A DNA stretch of 64,000 bases from Candidatus Obscuribacter sp. (GTDB taxonomy: Bacteria > Cyanobacteriota > Vampirovibrionia > Obscuribacterales > Obscuribacteraceae). The first letter of the stretch is position 1; each line of letters opens with the position of its first letter. Shown here in pieces: positions 14,792 to 23,546 of this stretch. Where the stretch lies: positions 118,942 to 182,941 of the forward strand of contig JADKDV010000009.1 in the NCBI GenBank assembly GCA_016718315.1. The letters are read 5' to 3'. The position numbers were made by a program, and so were the translations under genes. The notes below the pieces were generated by a model, which worked only from the letters and a program-made list of their open reading frames with translations, made no database searches and was not told the origin of the DNA.

Positions 14792-17170
14792 TCAATTATG
14801 AACGATCGTCGGGATAATATCCCAATAAGTAGTATCTACCATTGGCTCAAACTGGCAATCAGGCAGAGCTTTTTTAAACCTGGCTTTATCTGCCTCGCTC
14901 CAGCCATTTTTGTCCAATATGAGATGCTTTAGCGAAGGCATTTTGGCAAAAATTGCCAGTGAGTCGGGCTTGAGCTGGCTGCGTCTGATGCGCAGAGTCT
15001 CAAGTCCTTTGATTTTGCTGACTAGCTCCAGTTGTTTGTTATCTGTGTTTTGAGCCACCAGCCAAAGCTCTTTGAGTTTTTTGTGTCGCGGTAGCTGAGC
15101 GAGCAAGACTTCGACATCGGAGATGCGCTTTAGCTTGAGGGTGGTTAATTTATCGAGGAGGGTCATGCGAGCAACCACTGATCCTGAGACTTTGGGATTG
15201 CAAAGCCCGAGGGATTTGAGACCAGGCAGTCTGTCGATAAAATACAGATGCTCGTTGGAGAGGTCGCTTTCATCCCAGTCTTGGTGATTGGGCATGGCCT
15301 TTGTCAGTGAGTTAAAAAAGCTCAATTCTTCCAGTCTTGTCCAGTCTCTTAGTATCTTGATGGCCTTCATTGGATCGACAAAGAGGCACTCAACACCAGT
15401 GATATCGTCTTTGCCAAAGTTTTCCAGTATTTGTGGATCTTTTCTCTCTGTATGATGCAGATAGATAGTGATTTTGTCATTTTTGCTAGCAGGCACCATC
15501 GACACAGCCGCGATTGGTTTGTCGTCTCCCACTTTTATGTAGCCAATTAAAATATCGTCGGGAAATGAAAAGCCCATGACGTTGGACTCCTGTCCAAAGT
15601 CTGAGAGCTTCCATCTGCCTTTAGTCAAAAAAGACGTAAAACGCTCACCAAATGTGTGCTCTTGCATGCCAATCATCAGCATGTTGTACTGCTTAAGTTT
15701 GGTGATTTCGGCATCACCGGCACCAAGGCTTTTAAGGACTTTGGTTGGCACAAGTTCTTCAGCGGCAATTTTATTCATTGGCGAACTAAACTGTTCGCCT
15801 TGTTCAGTAATGTCCAGGGCGTATTCAGATACGCTTTTGAGTTTGGACTCCTGGAGCTGATGATCTTTACTGTCAATACCTGTCTGCGATTTGTCTGGGT
15901 TTTGAGCAGCAAGAGCCAGCGTCTTAGTGTTACTTTTAGTTGGTTTAAATGTCATGCTCAATGCCCATGTGCCCAGGGCTAATATGATGGCAATGCTAGA
16001 TGTGATGGCAATTTTGATTTTGCGCGAGCGGGCTTTGTTTTTTACTGAGTCAGGATCATCAGCCTTGTCCACGTCCATATCATCAAAGTTGCGTCTCTTA
16101 GCGAGCGTCGTCTGACTGCCGGTGGTGGGGCGCCCCTGGGTTGTGCGCACTATGATTGACTTGCCGTCGCGGACGCGCTCTAGATCGTGTTTGAGCTGCT
16201 CCATGGTTTGATATCTGTCGGCAGGATTTTTGCTCAGCATCTTTAGCAGGGCGAGCTCAAGAGCCTCGGGAAACTCTCTGTCTGGTGCACGACTGGATAG
16301 TGTCGGTATCTCTCCAGTTTGATGCAGCATAAAAGTCTCAAGAGCGGAGTTGCCTTGGAACGGTGGTGCTCCAGTCAGTGCCTCAAAAAAGGTACAGCCA
16401 AATGAATAAATATCTGAGCGCTCATCGACTTTTTTGCCATCGCACTGCTCAGGGCTCATGTAGTAAGGTGTGCCAAAAATGAGTCCAGTAGCTGTCTGGC
16501 TCTGAGTATTAAAACCAGCCTGGGAGAGTCTGGCAATGCCAAAATCGACGAGTTTAACGTTGACTTTTCCCTGGCGATCCATGCCCAACATGAGGTTGGA
16601 AGGTTTGACGTCTCGGTGGATAATACCGTGGCTGTGAGCCGATATTAGAGCTTCCGCTACCTGGATAAAGAGGTCGATTACTTCATCCACTGTCATAAGC
16701 GTGGAGCGGCGAATGAAAGATTCCAGGGTATCGCCAGAGAGTAATTCCATGACATAAAACGGGTACTGATTGGAATCAATACCCATGTTGTAGATGCTGA
16801 CTATGCCGGGATGATTGAGCCTGGCTAGAGCGCGCGCTTCGGATTGAAATCTATTCCAGGACTCAGCCTCTAGCTCGCCGCCGGTGAGGATTTTGATGGC
16901 AAAGGGCTGTCCTAAGACCATGTGTTTGCAGGCGTACACAGTGCCCATGCCGCCCCGTCCGAGTAGTCTCGTAAGGAGGTAGTTGTCGCCGATAATCTCG
17001 CCGGGCTGATAATGTTTGCCTGGTATCTGAGACGTTGTAGCAAGAGTCTGGTCGCCCCTGGGGTTACCATATTGCAAATGTACCGCTCCAGGGTTGCTGC
17101 TAAAGTCTGCCGTAAGGTCGGCAGGCTTGCGATTGTCTACGTAGCGGGTTTTGTCTTCTGGGGTCAACAT
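14792..17170 (-). CDS. Membrane Ser/Thr protein kinase with leucine-rich extracytoplasmic part
   Basis: PknB-type kinase of 792 residues. The kinase domain is complete: GRGGMGTVYA (71-80), ATP-site Lys93 in AIKIL, HRDVKPSN with Asp187, DFG at 209-211, then YYMSPEQC and SDIYSFGCTFFEALTG. A membrane span lies at about 384-408 (ITSSIAIILALGTWALS). The outer half ends in irregular leucine-rich repeats (LKSLGLCNP, LTTLKLKRI, LETLRIRRSQL, LKHLILDKN), a plausible ligand-binding or protein-interaction sensor. This cytoplasmic kinase plus outer LRR layout resembles receptor kinases. The start ATG 17170 has a weak GAG upstream. No phosphatase partner is adjacent. Confidence 0.92.
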   Translation of the reverse strand: MLTPEDKTRYVDNRKPADLTADFSSNPGAVHLQYGNPRGDQTLATTSQIPGKHYQPGEIIGDNYLLTRLLGRGGMGTVYACKHMVLGQPFAIKILTGGELEAESWNRFQSEARALARLNHPGIVSIYNMGIDSNQYPFYVMELLSGDTLESFIRRSTLMTVDEVIDLFIQVAEALISAHSHGIIHRDVKPSNLMLGMDRQGKVNVKLVDFGIARLSQAGFNTQSQTATGLIFGTPYYMSPEQCDGKKVDERSDIYSFGCTFFEALTGAPPFQGNSALETFMLHQTGEIPTLSSRAPDREFPEALELALLKMLSKNPADRYQTMEQLKHDLERVRDGKSIIVRTTQGRPTTGSQTTLAKRRNFDDMDVDKADDPDSVKNKARSRKIKIAITSSIAIILALGTWALSMTFKPTKSNTKTLALAAQNPDKSQTGIDSKDHQLQESKLKSVSEYALDITEQGEQFSSPMNKIAAEELVPTKVLKSLGAGDAEITKLKQYNMLMIGMQEHTFGERFTSFLTKGRWKLSDFGQESNVMGFSFPDDILIGYIKVGDDKPIAAVSMVPASKNDKITIYLHHTERKDPQILENFGKDDITGVECLFVDPMKAIKILRDWTRLEELSFFNSLTKAMPNHQDWDESDLSNEHLYFIDRLPGLKSLGLCNPKVSGSVVARMTLLDKLTTLKLKRISDVEVLLAQLPRHKKLKELWLVAQNTDNKQLELVSKIKGLETLRIRRSQLKPDSLAIFAKMPSLKHLILDKNGWSEADKARFKKALPDCQFEPMVDTTYWDIIPTIVHN

Positions 17171-17356
17171 TGGATCTCTGTAGTCTTATCTATGTCCTAC
17201 CCAGGCAGGCGAGCAAAGACCTATCTATTTAGGTTAAGTCTCTGACTGCCATAATAGCTTTATCTTTGTGGCAGATTAGTGTCAGACTGGCTCGGGGAGC
17301 GTGGGTCGATGATTTGGGAGTCCCGGGTGGTTACGGGCAGAGCGTGTGATACATTG

Positions 17357-17368
17357 AATACATGTATT
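17357..17368. promoter_or_regulatory. Perfect 12-bp palindrome upstream of RHH gene
   Basis: AATACATGTATT is its own reverse complement and lies 24 bases before the chosen start of the ribbon-helix-helix gene. Antitoxins of this class usually bind such palindromes to repress their own promoter, so it is a candidate operator. Confidence 0.5.
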
Positions 17369-17391
17369 ACACCAGTGTTGAGAAGCTCGCT

Positions 17392-17664
17392 ATGTCTACT
17401 TCTTTCCGATTACCTGATGATATCGAAAAGCGCCTAGAGGCTTTGGCTAGAAAGACTGGGCGTACTAAGTCTTACTATATTCGCGAAATGATTCTCGAAA
17501 AGATAGACGATCTCGAAGACTATTATCTAGCCGCAGATCGCGCGGAGCGCATTCGTCAGGGGCGACAGAGTGTATCAAGTTCTAAGCAAGTGAGAGAAGA
17601 ACTTGGTTTGGAAAGTCGTTTAGATTCATTTGGTTTGAAGAGTATCGCAGAGGCGTTGCAGTAA
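17392..17664 (+). CDS. Ribbon-helix-helix antitoxin-like protein (RelB/ParD/CopG type)
   Basis: The first 45 residues form a typical RHH DNA-binding fold: a short strand (STSFRLPDD) followed by helices IEKRLEALARKTGRTKSYYI and REMILEKIDDLEDYY. The remaining residues, rich in Arg and Ser, resemble the toxin-wrapping tail of RelB-like antitoxins. I place the start at ATG 17392; an earlier ATG at 17362 falls inside the candidate operator. No RelE/ParE toxin follows: the next gene is on the opposite strand and belongs to another family. It is either an orphan antitoxin or a free regulator. Confidence 0.75.
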   Translation: MSTSFRLPDDIEKRLEALARKTGRTKSYYIREMILEKIDDLEDYYLAADRAERIRQGRQSVSSSKQVREELGLESRLDSFGLKSIAEALQ

Positions 17665-17686
17665 TTCCTGCTTGTGGTAAGCATTG

Positions 17687-18514
17687 TCACTGTGCATTGT
17701 CCAGATCCTCAGGCACAGTAATCATGAACTCCTGATCAAATCTGCCGCCCGCTACTAGTGCTCGCTTACCGGCCCCCAGGTCAAAGCTCTCTCGATCTAA
17801 CAAGTGATACCAGCTATGGTTGTGACGTTTGGCGAACCATAAAAATAGCCTTTTGGTTTTGACGCTATTGCAGTCTCTTAGGAGTATGTTTAAGGCGTTG
17901 GGTCTGAGATTGGATAAGCTCTCCATAACAGCATCCACCTGATGAAAAGACTCTTTCATCGGTAGTTCGTCAATGAGTTCTAGTATCGCTCGCTCAGGAG
18001 TGGATAACCGCAAAGAATTGATTGAGTTTGCCCAAATGTGATTTGAAAAGCTTGCTTTTTTGAGTGATTCTTCTGTATCGCTTTTAGATGCGTCAGTCTT
18101 AAACAGTTTGCCTGAGTGTTGAATGAAAGTTGCATTGGCGCTGACACTATTGAGCCAGTTTGGAATTTTATAGTTAGAGTAGAGGTGGATTTCTTTAGTA
18201 TTTGATAGTGAGAGGTAATGCGCAAATCCCTGTGCATCAAGTGCGCTGCGCCCTCCGACAGTAATAGGTAGCTCCAACAGCATTTGCAGAGAGAGCACTA
18301 TTGATTCCCAACTGTCTTGAGCAATCAAAGTGCTATTCCTTCTGTAGAGCCCTCTGATTGGGGATTTCAACCAATTGCTTTTGACATACTTTGCTATTAG
18401 TTGCCTGCTAAATCCTTTGTTTTGAAGCCATTTGATGTCGACGAGTAGTCCTTCCGGCAAAACCTCAAGCAAATAGTTTAATTTAGTTTTGATTTGTATA
18501 CTCATGGTTGTCAT
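17687..18514 (-). CDS. AbiEi-like type IV antitoxin/transcriptional regulator, orphan
   Basis: Resembles the AbiEi family: an N-terminal winged-helix part (LLVDIKWLQNKGFSRQLIAK, then LKSPIRGLYRR), a middle region containing VGGRSALDAQGFAHYL and STPERAILELIDELP, and a C-terminal RALVAGGRFDQEFMITVPED ending. AbiEi proteins normally neutralise an AbiEii nucleotidyltransferase toxin and repress their own operon. No AbiEii gene is adjacent, so here it may act only as a regulator. I use ATG 18514 because the upstream part of the frame overlaps the operator-like repeat. It lies downstream of an integrase gene on the same strand, with the repeat between them. Confidence 0.7.
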   Translation of the reverse strand: MTTMSIQIKTKLNYLLEVLPEGLLVDIKWLQNKGFSRQLIAKYVKSNWLKSPIRGLYRRNSTLIAQDSWESIVLSLQMLLELPITVGGRSALDAQGFAHYLSLSNTKEIHLYSNYKIPNWLNSVSANATFIQHSGKLFKTDASKSDTEESLKKASFSNHIWANSINSLRLSTPERAILELIDELPMKESFHQVDAVMESLSNLRPNALNILLRDCNSVKTKRLFLWFAKRHNHSWYHLLDRESFDLGAGKRALVAGGRFDQEFMITVPEDLDNAQ

Positions 18515-18552
18515 TATAGCGCTTGGATAAACTATGGGTTTGTTTCTAGTGG

Positions 18553-18579
18553 TTTTTGTATACTTATGGTATACAAAAA
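18553..18579. promoter_or_regulatory. Perfect inverted repeat, candidate AbiEi operator
   Basis: TTTTTGTATAC and GTATACAAAAA (11-bp arms, 5-bp spacer) match perfectly, 39 bases upstream of the AbiEi-like start. A related half site (18493-18508) matches 15 of 16 bases of TTTGTATACTTATGGT and overlaps the start codon region. AbiEi regulators are known to bind inverted repeats ahead of their operon. Confidence 0.65.
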
Positions 18580-18601
18580 TAGCCAAAAATAAACTAAGAC
18601 G

Positions 18602-19936
18602 TCATTGATTCCCTTGATTGTCTGGTTTTGGCATTAAATCAGTCGCTTGCTGCATCGCCGCCAGCACTGGCTTTTGCGTTAGCCGTGAATATATTGCCGT
18701 TGAAGATAGTGATTTGTGTCCCAGTGTCTTGCCGATGATGGCAGGGCTGGCGCCCTGTATGGCCATGTAGCTCGCCAGTGTGCGCCTGAGATCATGTATG
18801 CGTAGATCCTCAACTCCAGCATCGCGACAAACTCTAGCCCAGGCCTTGCGTGGTGAATTGAGATGAGCACCAGGTATGCGAGGGCTGGGAAAGACCCAGT
18901 CGGTGGGGGAAGGGGTGTTGAGTTGTGCGTTTTTGTTGGCTTGTCTCTTACGCAATAGTGCAACTGCTTCATCTGTCAGGCTCACCACATGTGGTGCACC
19001 GTTTTTGGTCATAGGTATACGCCACATTCTTGTTTCTAGATTTATCTGTGACCACTGCATCTTAAGGACATGGCCGCATCTAGCGCCTGTATAAAGGCAC
19101 ATCCAAAAGAAGTCTCTAAGCACTTCATCTTTGAGATTGTTAAAAGCTTTTGCTACTCGCTCGAATTCTTCTCCAGGTTGGATGAAGCGATCACGAGACT
19201 GCATGGGGAAGCGGTCAATGCCCTTGGCTGGATTGTTGCCAACAAAGTACTCACTCTTAATCCCCCAATTAAAGATGGCGCGGATGGTGTCATGGCATCG
19301 GTTGGCACAATACACTCCACTGGTCATAGCCAGGTCATTTACCCAGTGCTGGATATCAGCCCGTCTGATAGAGCAAGCCAGTGTCGTGCCCCAGTGTTTT
19401 GCAAAGTGCCTGTTGTAATTCTCTAAAAGCTCCTTGTGATCTCTCGTGCGCGATTTTGCGTACTGCTGGTAGTAAAGGTCGAACAGTAAACCAAAAGTAA
19501 TCTGCGTTGGGTCAGTGGTCTTGACTATGAGATCTTCAGATTCGATGTTTTGAGATTTTCTGGCAAGCTGGGACTTCCTGGGGACTTGAGAATTCAGAGG
19601 TCCTTGGTCCTGTGACTGGGGCTGAGCCAATTGACTAGCTGTGACAGTTGCCCGCTGGCGGGCTTCTGCCACTGTCATCTCAGGGTATTTACCTATTAAT
19701 ACAGTCTGGCTTATCCCTCCTATCAATAGATCTATGCCAAAGGTCATCGAGCCATCACTAGTTACAATCAGGACCAAGGCAGGCTCCTGGCGGTCTCGGT
19801 AGATTTTTATCCCCTTAGATGGTGGTTTTATGCGGCTAATGGTCGCCGCCCTTAATAACAGGACGGCAGAAGGCTCTGATACCGGGGCTTGGACTGTTGT
19901 TTCAGTGCGCGATGGTGGTTTGGCTCGTGTAGACAT
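18602..19936 (-). CDS. Tyrosine site-specific recombinase (integrase 1)
   Basis: Phage/island integrase with the N-terminal arm-binding domain of the P4-like type (MTFGIDLLIGGISQTVLIGK, then MTVAEARQRA), a core-binding region and a catalytic domain with Arg in LYTGARCGHVLKM, the HDLRR box, the LGHKSLSSTAIY segment and the catalytic Tyr. I choose ATG 19936 because TGGAG lies seven bases upstream; the 22 residues before it look non-coding. A Gln/Ser-rich insert (residues about 110-135) is unusual. It reads away from the tRNA-Val gene that starts 161 bases behind it. It is clearly related to integrase 2 at 23.5 kb but not identical. Confidence 0.9.
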   Translation of the reverse strand: MSTRAKPPSRTETTVQAPVSEPSAVLLLRAATISRIKPPSKGIKIYRDRQEPALVLIVTSDGSMTFGIDLLIGGISQTVLIGKYPEMTVAEARQRATVTASQLAQPQSQDQGPLNSQVPRKSQLARKSQNIESEDLIVKTTDPTQITFGLLFDLYYQQYAKSRTRDHKELLENYNRHFAKHWGTTLACSIRRADIQHWVNDLAMTSGVYCANRCHDTIRAIFNWGIKSEYFVGNNPAKGIDRFPMQSRDRFIQPGEEFERVAKAFNNLKDEVLRDFFWMCLYTGARCGHVLKMQWSQINLETRMWRIPMTKNGAPHVVSLTDEAVALLRKRQANKNAQLNTPSPTDWVFPSPRIPGAHLNSPRKAWARVCRDAGVEDLRIHDLRRTLASYMAIQGASPAIIGKTLGHKSLSSTAIYSRLTQKPVLAAMQQATDLMPKPDNQGNQ

Positions 19937-20097
19937 GTTTACTCCAGGGCTTTTAACCCGATGCGGCGCTGTGGCACCTCCTGCTGCTAAATACGAAATC
20001 AAGTGGATTAAAGTTCAAATATTTGTCTAAAGTCTGTAAACACTGACCCGCCAAGCTCTGGACTAAGAGTGCCTTCGTGATACACTGAAATTCGTCC

Positions 20098-20169
20098 GGG
20101 CGGTTAGCTCAATGGTGGAGCACCTCGTTTACACCGAGGGGGTTAGGAGTTCGAGTCTCTTACCGCCCA
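20098..20169 (+). tRNA. tRNA-Val(TAC)
   Basis: A complete cloverleaf: acceptor GGGCGGT/ACCGCCC, D arm TAGCTCAATGGTGGAGC, anticodon arm CCTCG-TTTACAC-CGAGG with anticodon TAC, T loop GTTCGAGTC, discriminator A. CCA is not encoded. Its 3' part is the insertion site of the element that follows. Confidence 0.95.
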
Positions 20170-20170
20170 A
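20124..20170 (+). repeat. Left att repeat (3' part of tRNA-Val)
   Basis: Forty-seven bases, from the anticodon stem to just past the discriminator, recur exactly at 24980-25026 in the same orientation. This is the classic signature of integrase-mediated insertion into a tRNA 3' end, with the tRNA kept intact at this side. Confidence 0.95.
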
Positions 20171-20194
20171 GTCTTTCAGGGTTTTGCAAAGTTC

Positions 20195-20217
20195 GGTTCC
20201 GTAATCGGTTCCGTAAT
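20195..20217 (+). repeat. Two GGTTCCGTAAT arm-type repeats, left end
   Basis: Two direct copies (20195-20205 and 20207-20217) with a 12-bp period lie 25 bases inside the left att repeat. The same 11-mer occurs four times at the other end of the element next to integrase 2, so these are candidate arm sites for that integrase. Confidence 0.75.
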
Positions 20218-20811
20218 TAAACAAAGCCCAAGTTGATAAGAGAAATCAAACATAAACTTCTCCGTGAGTTGTTTATGTAGGTTAATACTGGAGTTGCGGT
20301 AGCAATTGCTCAGTTTCTAATAACGCATGTAGGACTTGTCTCTATTTTTGCGAAAAGGCACCACTAGTGGTTCACTTGCTAGTAGCAAAGTTGACGACTT
20401 AGGCGAGTGGGTATTCCATTCTCAAATAGATTGCTCTCTCTAGATGAGTTCCCTCAAAATCCAGAAACAGTCCAACTCGATTGTATTAGCAGTCAACTGT
20501 CCATTGGTCATTATTTTGCTGTAGATACTCAGATGCTCAGCTCAACTCTCTAGCACTTACAGATAGGAATTGTAGGCAAGACTTGGCCATACTGTTTGCG
20601 TCCTTTCATTTTTACAACGCCAATTTAATCCAGATTTGGTAATTCAGCTTTGATAGTTTGCGTGACTTCAATCAGTGCCTGCACCATATATGGTAGCATC
20701 TGTTCTCGGGGTATTTGCGTGGCGTCCATGCAGACCCAGTAATGTGTTCAAAGATCCTCTGCATCATCAAACTTCGACAATATCAAAACACCTCGTAGTT
20801 CTTCAAGAGCG
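20218..20811. other. Non-coding left end of the integrative element
   Basis: No convincing gene. It contains an inverted pair ACATAAAC/GTTTATGT (20250-20278) and a perfect 12-bp palindrome ACCACTAGTGGT (20360-20371), either of which could bind protein. A 60-residue plus-strand frame at 20675 has no ribosome-binding site or family resemblance. Confidence 0.4.
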
Positions 20812-21030
20812 TTACCGCCGTTCGCCGATTTGCCACCACGCGAGTACGTATGCCTGACTCATCACATTGAAATCTTCCTCATCGAGCAATAACTCGACAA
20901 ATTCTTCAGCGTCTAGACAGTCTCGGCGCAACAGTGCAACCGCTTGATCTATGTCGTCCGGAACCTTGCGCAGCCCCTCTACGCGTCGAGCCCGTTGCAG
21001 CTCCCTCACCGTTTTGTCTTCTTCCGCCAT
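20812..21030 (-). CDS. Small acidic protein after the PIN toxin
   Basis: A 72-residue hydrophilic, mostly helical product (AEEDKTVRELQRARRVEGL near the start, acidic LLLDEEDF later). I recognise no family. It begins 15 bases after the PIN gene ends and reads the same way, so it may be a third gene of that unit or element cargo. Confidence 0.45.
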   Translation of the reverse strand: MAEEDKTVRELQRARRVEGLRKVPDDIDQAVALLRRDCLDAEEFVELLLDEEDFNVMSQAYVLAWWQIGERR

Positions 21031-21045
21031 GGGCTTTCTGCCTTA

Positions 21046-21768
21046 TCACTTCTTTTTGTCTCGAAGATTTTTAAGTTGCTCCTGAAACAGCTGGTCATTT
21101 CCTACTTCGCCTGATTCGGCCGGCAGCGTAGCATTGCCAGTTTTGCTGGCATCGTCCTTAATTACTTCGGAACGCGGAATGAACTCCCTGAGATACTCGA
21201 CTGTTCGCTTGAGTTCGTTGCGCTCATAGGAGACGAAAATCTCAGTCCAAGTCATGGTCGGACTCTTGAGGCGCTTCTTGATGTTGCGCACAGCCTCCTC
21301 AAGGACGCGTTCTCCGAGTTCTTCGTGATCGGACAGAAATTCGCAGATGAAGTCATCAGGGTGCTTGGCCACAACGGAGCTTTGTTTGAGTTGGCTATCT
21401 GGGAAGTCTTTAAGGTTCGCGGTTACTATGATGCTTGCAGTGCACTCGATCGCCGCTGCCAGAACGTGGCGATCATTAGCGTCAGGCAAAGACAAGCTTT
21501 CGATGCGATGCTCATACCCTGTGACGAGCGGCTCATAGCCTTCAAAGGCACCATCCATAAGCTTGCGTGTTACTGCAAGGGCTTCCGGTTTGATGTCAGT
21601 TCTCTCTTCTAGAAGATTGCTGATCCACTCTTCATGAATTTTGTCCGTCCATTTTGGTCGAAAGAGCTTGTTGCGGTGAGACAAAACTCCCAACTCCATT
21701 AAAAGATCTCGCAAAGGTGCCGGAAACAAAACACACGCGTCGTAGACGACTACGCAATTTCTATCCAT
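21046..21768 (-). CDS. PIN-domain ribonuclease toxin
   Basis: VapC-like PIN RNase. The first acidic residue is in VVYDACVLFP (Asp10), and the later acidic cluster is in SLPDANDRHVLAAAI followed by TANLKDFP, which together form the metal-binding site of the fold. At 240 residues it is longer than classical VapC, with a C-terminal helical extension of about 100 residues rich in Lys and Glu. It follows the HTH gene by eight bases on the same strand, the usual antitoxin-toxin order. It is carried inside the tRNA-Val element, where such a pair would favour retention of the element. Confidence 0.85.
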   Translation of the reverse strand: MDRNCVVVYDACVLFPAPLRDLLMELGVLSHRNKLFRPKWTDKIHEEWISNLLEERTDIKPEALAVTRKLMDGAFEGYEPLVTGYEHRIESLSLPDANDRHVLAAAIECTASIIVTANLKDFPDSQLKQSSVVAKHPDDFICEFLSDHEELGERVLEEAVRNIKKRLKSPTMTWTEIFVSYERNELKRTVEYLREFIPRSEVIKDDASKTGNATLPAESGEVGNDQLFQEQLKNLRDKKK

Positions 21769-21776
21769 CAGAAAAC

Positions 21777-22244
21777 CTAATACCCCAAACCGAGTTCTTG
21801 TGCCTGCGCCACCAGGCTATCCATGGCTGTTTGCCTTTTTGCATCAGCGAGTTGCTGATACTTCATAAGGTCTTCGTACCGCACCCTTCTGTAGCGACCC
21901 ACAGTTCTACAGGGGATTTTACCGTCGTCCAACAACTTCACAAAATAAGGTCGTGACACGTTGAGCAGATCGGCTGCTTCTTGCGTAGTCAACTCCGCAT
22001 CGACGGGAATGAGCATCACGGCTCTTCCGGCTGCCATTTCCTCCAACAGTTCGGTTAATGCAATGAACATGCTTTTGGAAAGTTTGATTTCCATACGCTT
22101 GTTGTCAATTACCAGCTTTGCCACATGGTCAGTGCCTTCGGTGTTGAGTTGAGCAATGTTTTTTGTAGATTCCTTTGCGAGTTGAATGTCCTCCAGGCTC
22201 GGCACTACTGGTTTCGTTTTTTTGTCCAATGTAGTGAGCGTCAT
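21777..22244 (-). CDS. HTH (excisionase/MerR-type) antitoxin of the PIN pair
   Basis: The C-terminal half is a helix-turn-helix of the excisionase family: LTTQEAADLLNVSRPYFVKL followed by the wing CRTVGRYRRVRYEDLMKY. The N-terminal half (residues 1-75) is probably helical, with an IELSK-like MEIKLSKSMFIAL segment. Partners of this type are known next to PIN toxins. I use ATG 22244, which follows AAGGAA, rather than the upstream frame, which is Lys/Gln-rich junk. The gene probably represses its own operon. It could in principle double as the element's excision factor. Confidence 0.75.
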   Translation of the reverse strand: MTLTTLDKKTKPVVPSLEDIQLAKESTKNIAQLNTEGTDHVAKLVIDNKRMEIKLSKSMFIALTELLEEMAAGRAVMLIPVDAELTTQEAADLLNVSRPYFVKLLDDGKIPCRTVGRYRRVRYEDLMKYQQLADAKRQTAMDSLVAQAQELGLGY

Positions 22245-22473
22245 AGTGAGTTCCTTCTTTTCATTTCGTTTGTTTAGTTGTTTTTGTTTTGTTTGTGGTT
22301 TGCAGATTTGATTTTGGCTCCAATCTAAATATACCACCTGGTCGAAATACTCGCAATGGTCGAAAACGTCAAAGCGGACGAAGCGCTCGCTGAGGTGCTA
22401 CAGTTGGGCTTACCGAGCCATCGATCCTCAATCCCCGCCGAATGAGCTATTCTTCCTAAGATACTTTCTGGAA

Positions 22474-23328
22474 TCATTCAGAATTTCCCCCGGACAGGAA
22501 ACCAGGAGCATTGATTACCAGCCGCCAGTTACTGCTGTATCGGCTTCGAGTGTCGGTTCCAGAGTGTCCAGGAGTAAAGAGATATGCCACATTGCCTGCG
22601 CTCCATGTCTGTAGCTCCTGTTCTTGCTCGTGCGTGAGTTTGTAGCCAAAGGCTTCTAACATGAACCCAACTCTTTGGACTAGTGATTTAGATCGGTACG
22701 ACGGCAAAAGGTCAATTATTTTTTGCACGCTAGCGCGCGCAGACGCTCTTCGGAAAATCTCAGGAATGTCAGAAATGCCACCACTGTATTCAGGTCTGTC
22801 GAGGACATCAATGAGGGTTCGCTCAACGCTGGCGACTCGCATATCTGGAGCCTTTGAACTATTTTGAAAACCGATGAAATTGCTGGCACTAATGTGAACG
22901 TAGTCGATCCTAACCGGCGGACCCTCGTGGATTCTTCCCCGCTTTTTGGTAGCCACAGTCACCGATTGGAAAACCTGTGTCGTCAACCCGTGATATTCAG
23001 CTGCTGAGCCAAAAGCTATAAAGCCATCCTTGCTGAGCTGTCCTGCTGCAACGAATTTATCTGCCGCCGGGTAAGGATCTAATCCGGTTCGTGCAGGCTG
23101 GAGCTGATATTTTCCTGGGCCTATCCGAACTAACCAGCCGGTCTCAACTAGCCGCGCGATCATTTTGCGCGCATATGAGGCAGTAATTTTGTAGAAGTCG
23201 ACAAAATCACTGGTTGTAAGTATTTGGCGATTGTCTTCCTCTGCTTGCAGGATGATTTTGGACAGAACCGGACTTAGGCGCCGACCTGTCTCTCTAAAGC
23301 TTGGGGTGTCATCATGTGTCATCATCAT
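22474..23328 (-). CDS. Second AbiEi-like antitoxin/regulator, orphan
   Basis: A 284-residue protein with an N-terminal winged helix (LTTSDFVDFYKITASYARKM, then GWLVRIGPGKYQL), a middle domain (GFIAFGSAAEYHGLT, VTVATKKRGR) and the VASVERTLIDVLDRPEYSGG segment typical of AbiEi proteins. No AbiEii nucleotidyltransferase is adjacent. The gene is downstream of integrase 2 on the same strand, just as the other AbiEi-like gene is downstream of integrase 1, but the two proteins belong to different AbiEi subfamilies. Inverted repeats lie upstream. Its role is probably regulatory, or it may defend against a toxin encoded elsewhere. Confidence 0.7.
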   Translation of the reverse strand: MMMTHDDTPSFRETGRRLSPVLSKIILQAEEDNRQILTTSDFVDFYKITASYARKMIARLVETGWLVRIGPGKYQLQPARTGLDPYPAADKFVAAGQLSKDGFIAFGSAAEYHGLTTQVFQSVTVATKKRGRIHEGPPVRIDYVHISASNFIGFQNSSKAPDMRVASVERTLIDVLDRPEYSGGISDIPEIFRRASARASVQKIIDLLPSYRSKSLVQRVGFMLEAFGYKLTHEQEQELQTWSAGNVAYLFTPGHSGTDTRSRYSSNWRLVINAPGFLSGGNSE

Positions 23329-23336
23329 TGTTAAAT

Positions 23337-23431
23337 TAGCGTCTATTTCGCTACCAGGTTTGTATCGATTCGAGATGGGTTTTAAGTATGCTTAGATAAT
23401 AGCATAAAACGCTACGGATATGGTAGCGTTT
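23337..23431. promoter_or_regulatory. Two inverted repeats upstream of second AbiEi-like gene
   Basis: TAGCG-7-CGCTA (23337-23353) and the perfect AAACGCTAC-7-GTAGCGTTT (23407-23431) share the TAGCG half site and the same 7-base spacer but in opposite polarity. They lie between integrase 2 and the AbiEi-like gene and are candidate operators. Confidence 0.6.
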
Positions 23432-23546
23432 CGTGCGTTTGTGTAAGTGAAAAGTAAGGCGATTCCCTATAATCACGAGGGGCAATTGACGCTCGCTTGA
23501 ATCAAGATTCGTCACCGCTGATCTTTGGCAAAATATCTAAAGTGCC

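Noticed and set aside
14811..14823. GGGATAATATCCC palindrome as a Fur box
   Set aside because: It lies inside the 3' end of the kinase coding sequence and does not match the Fur or Zur consensus well; probably coincidence.
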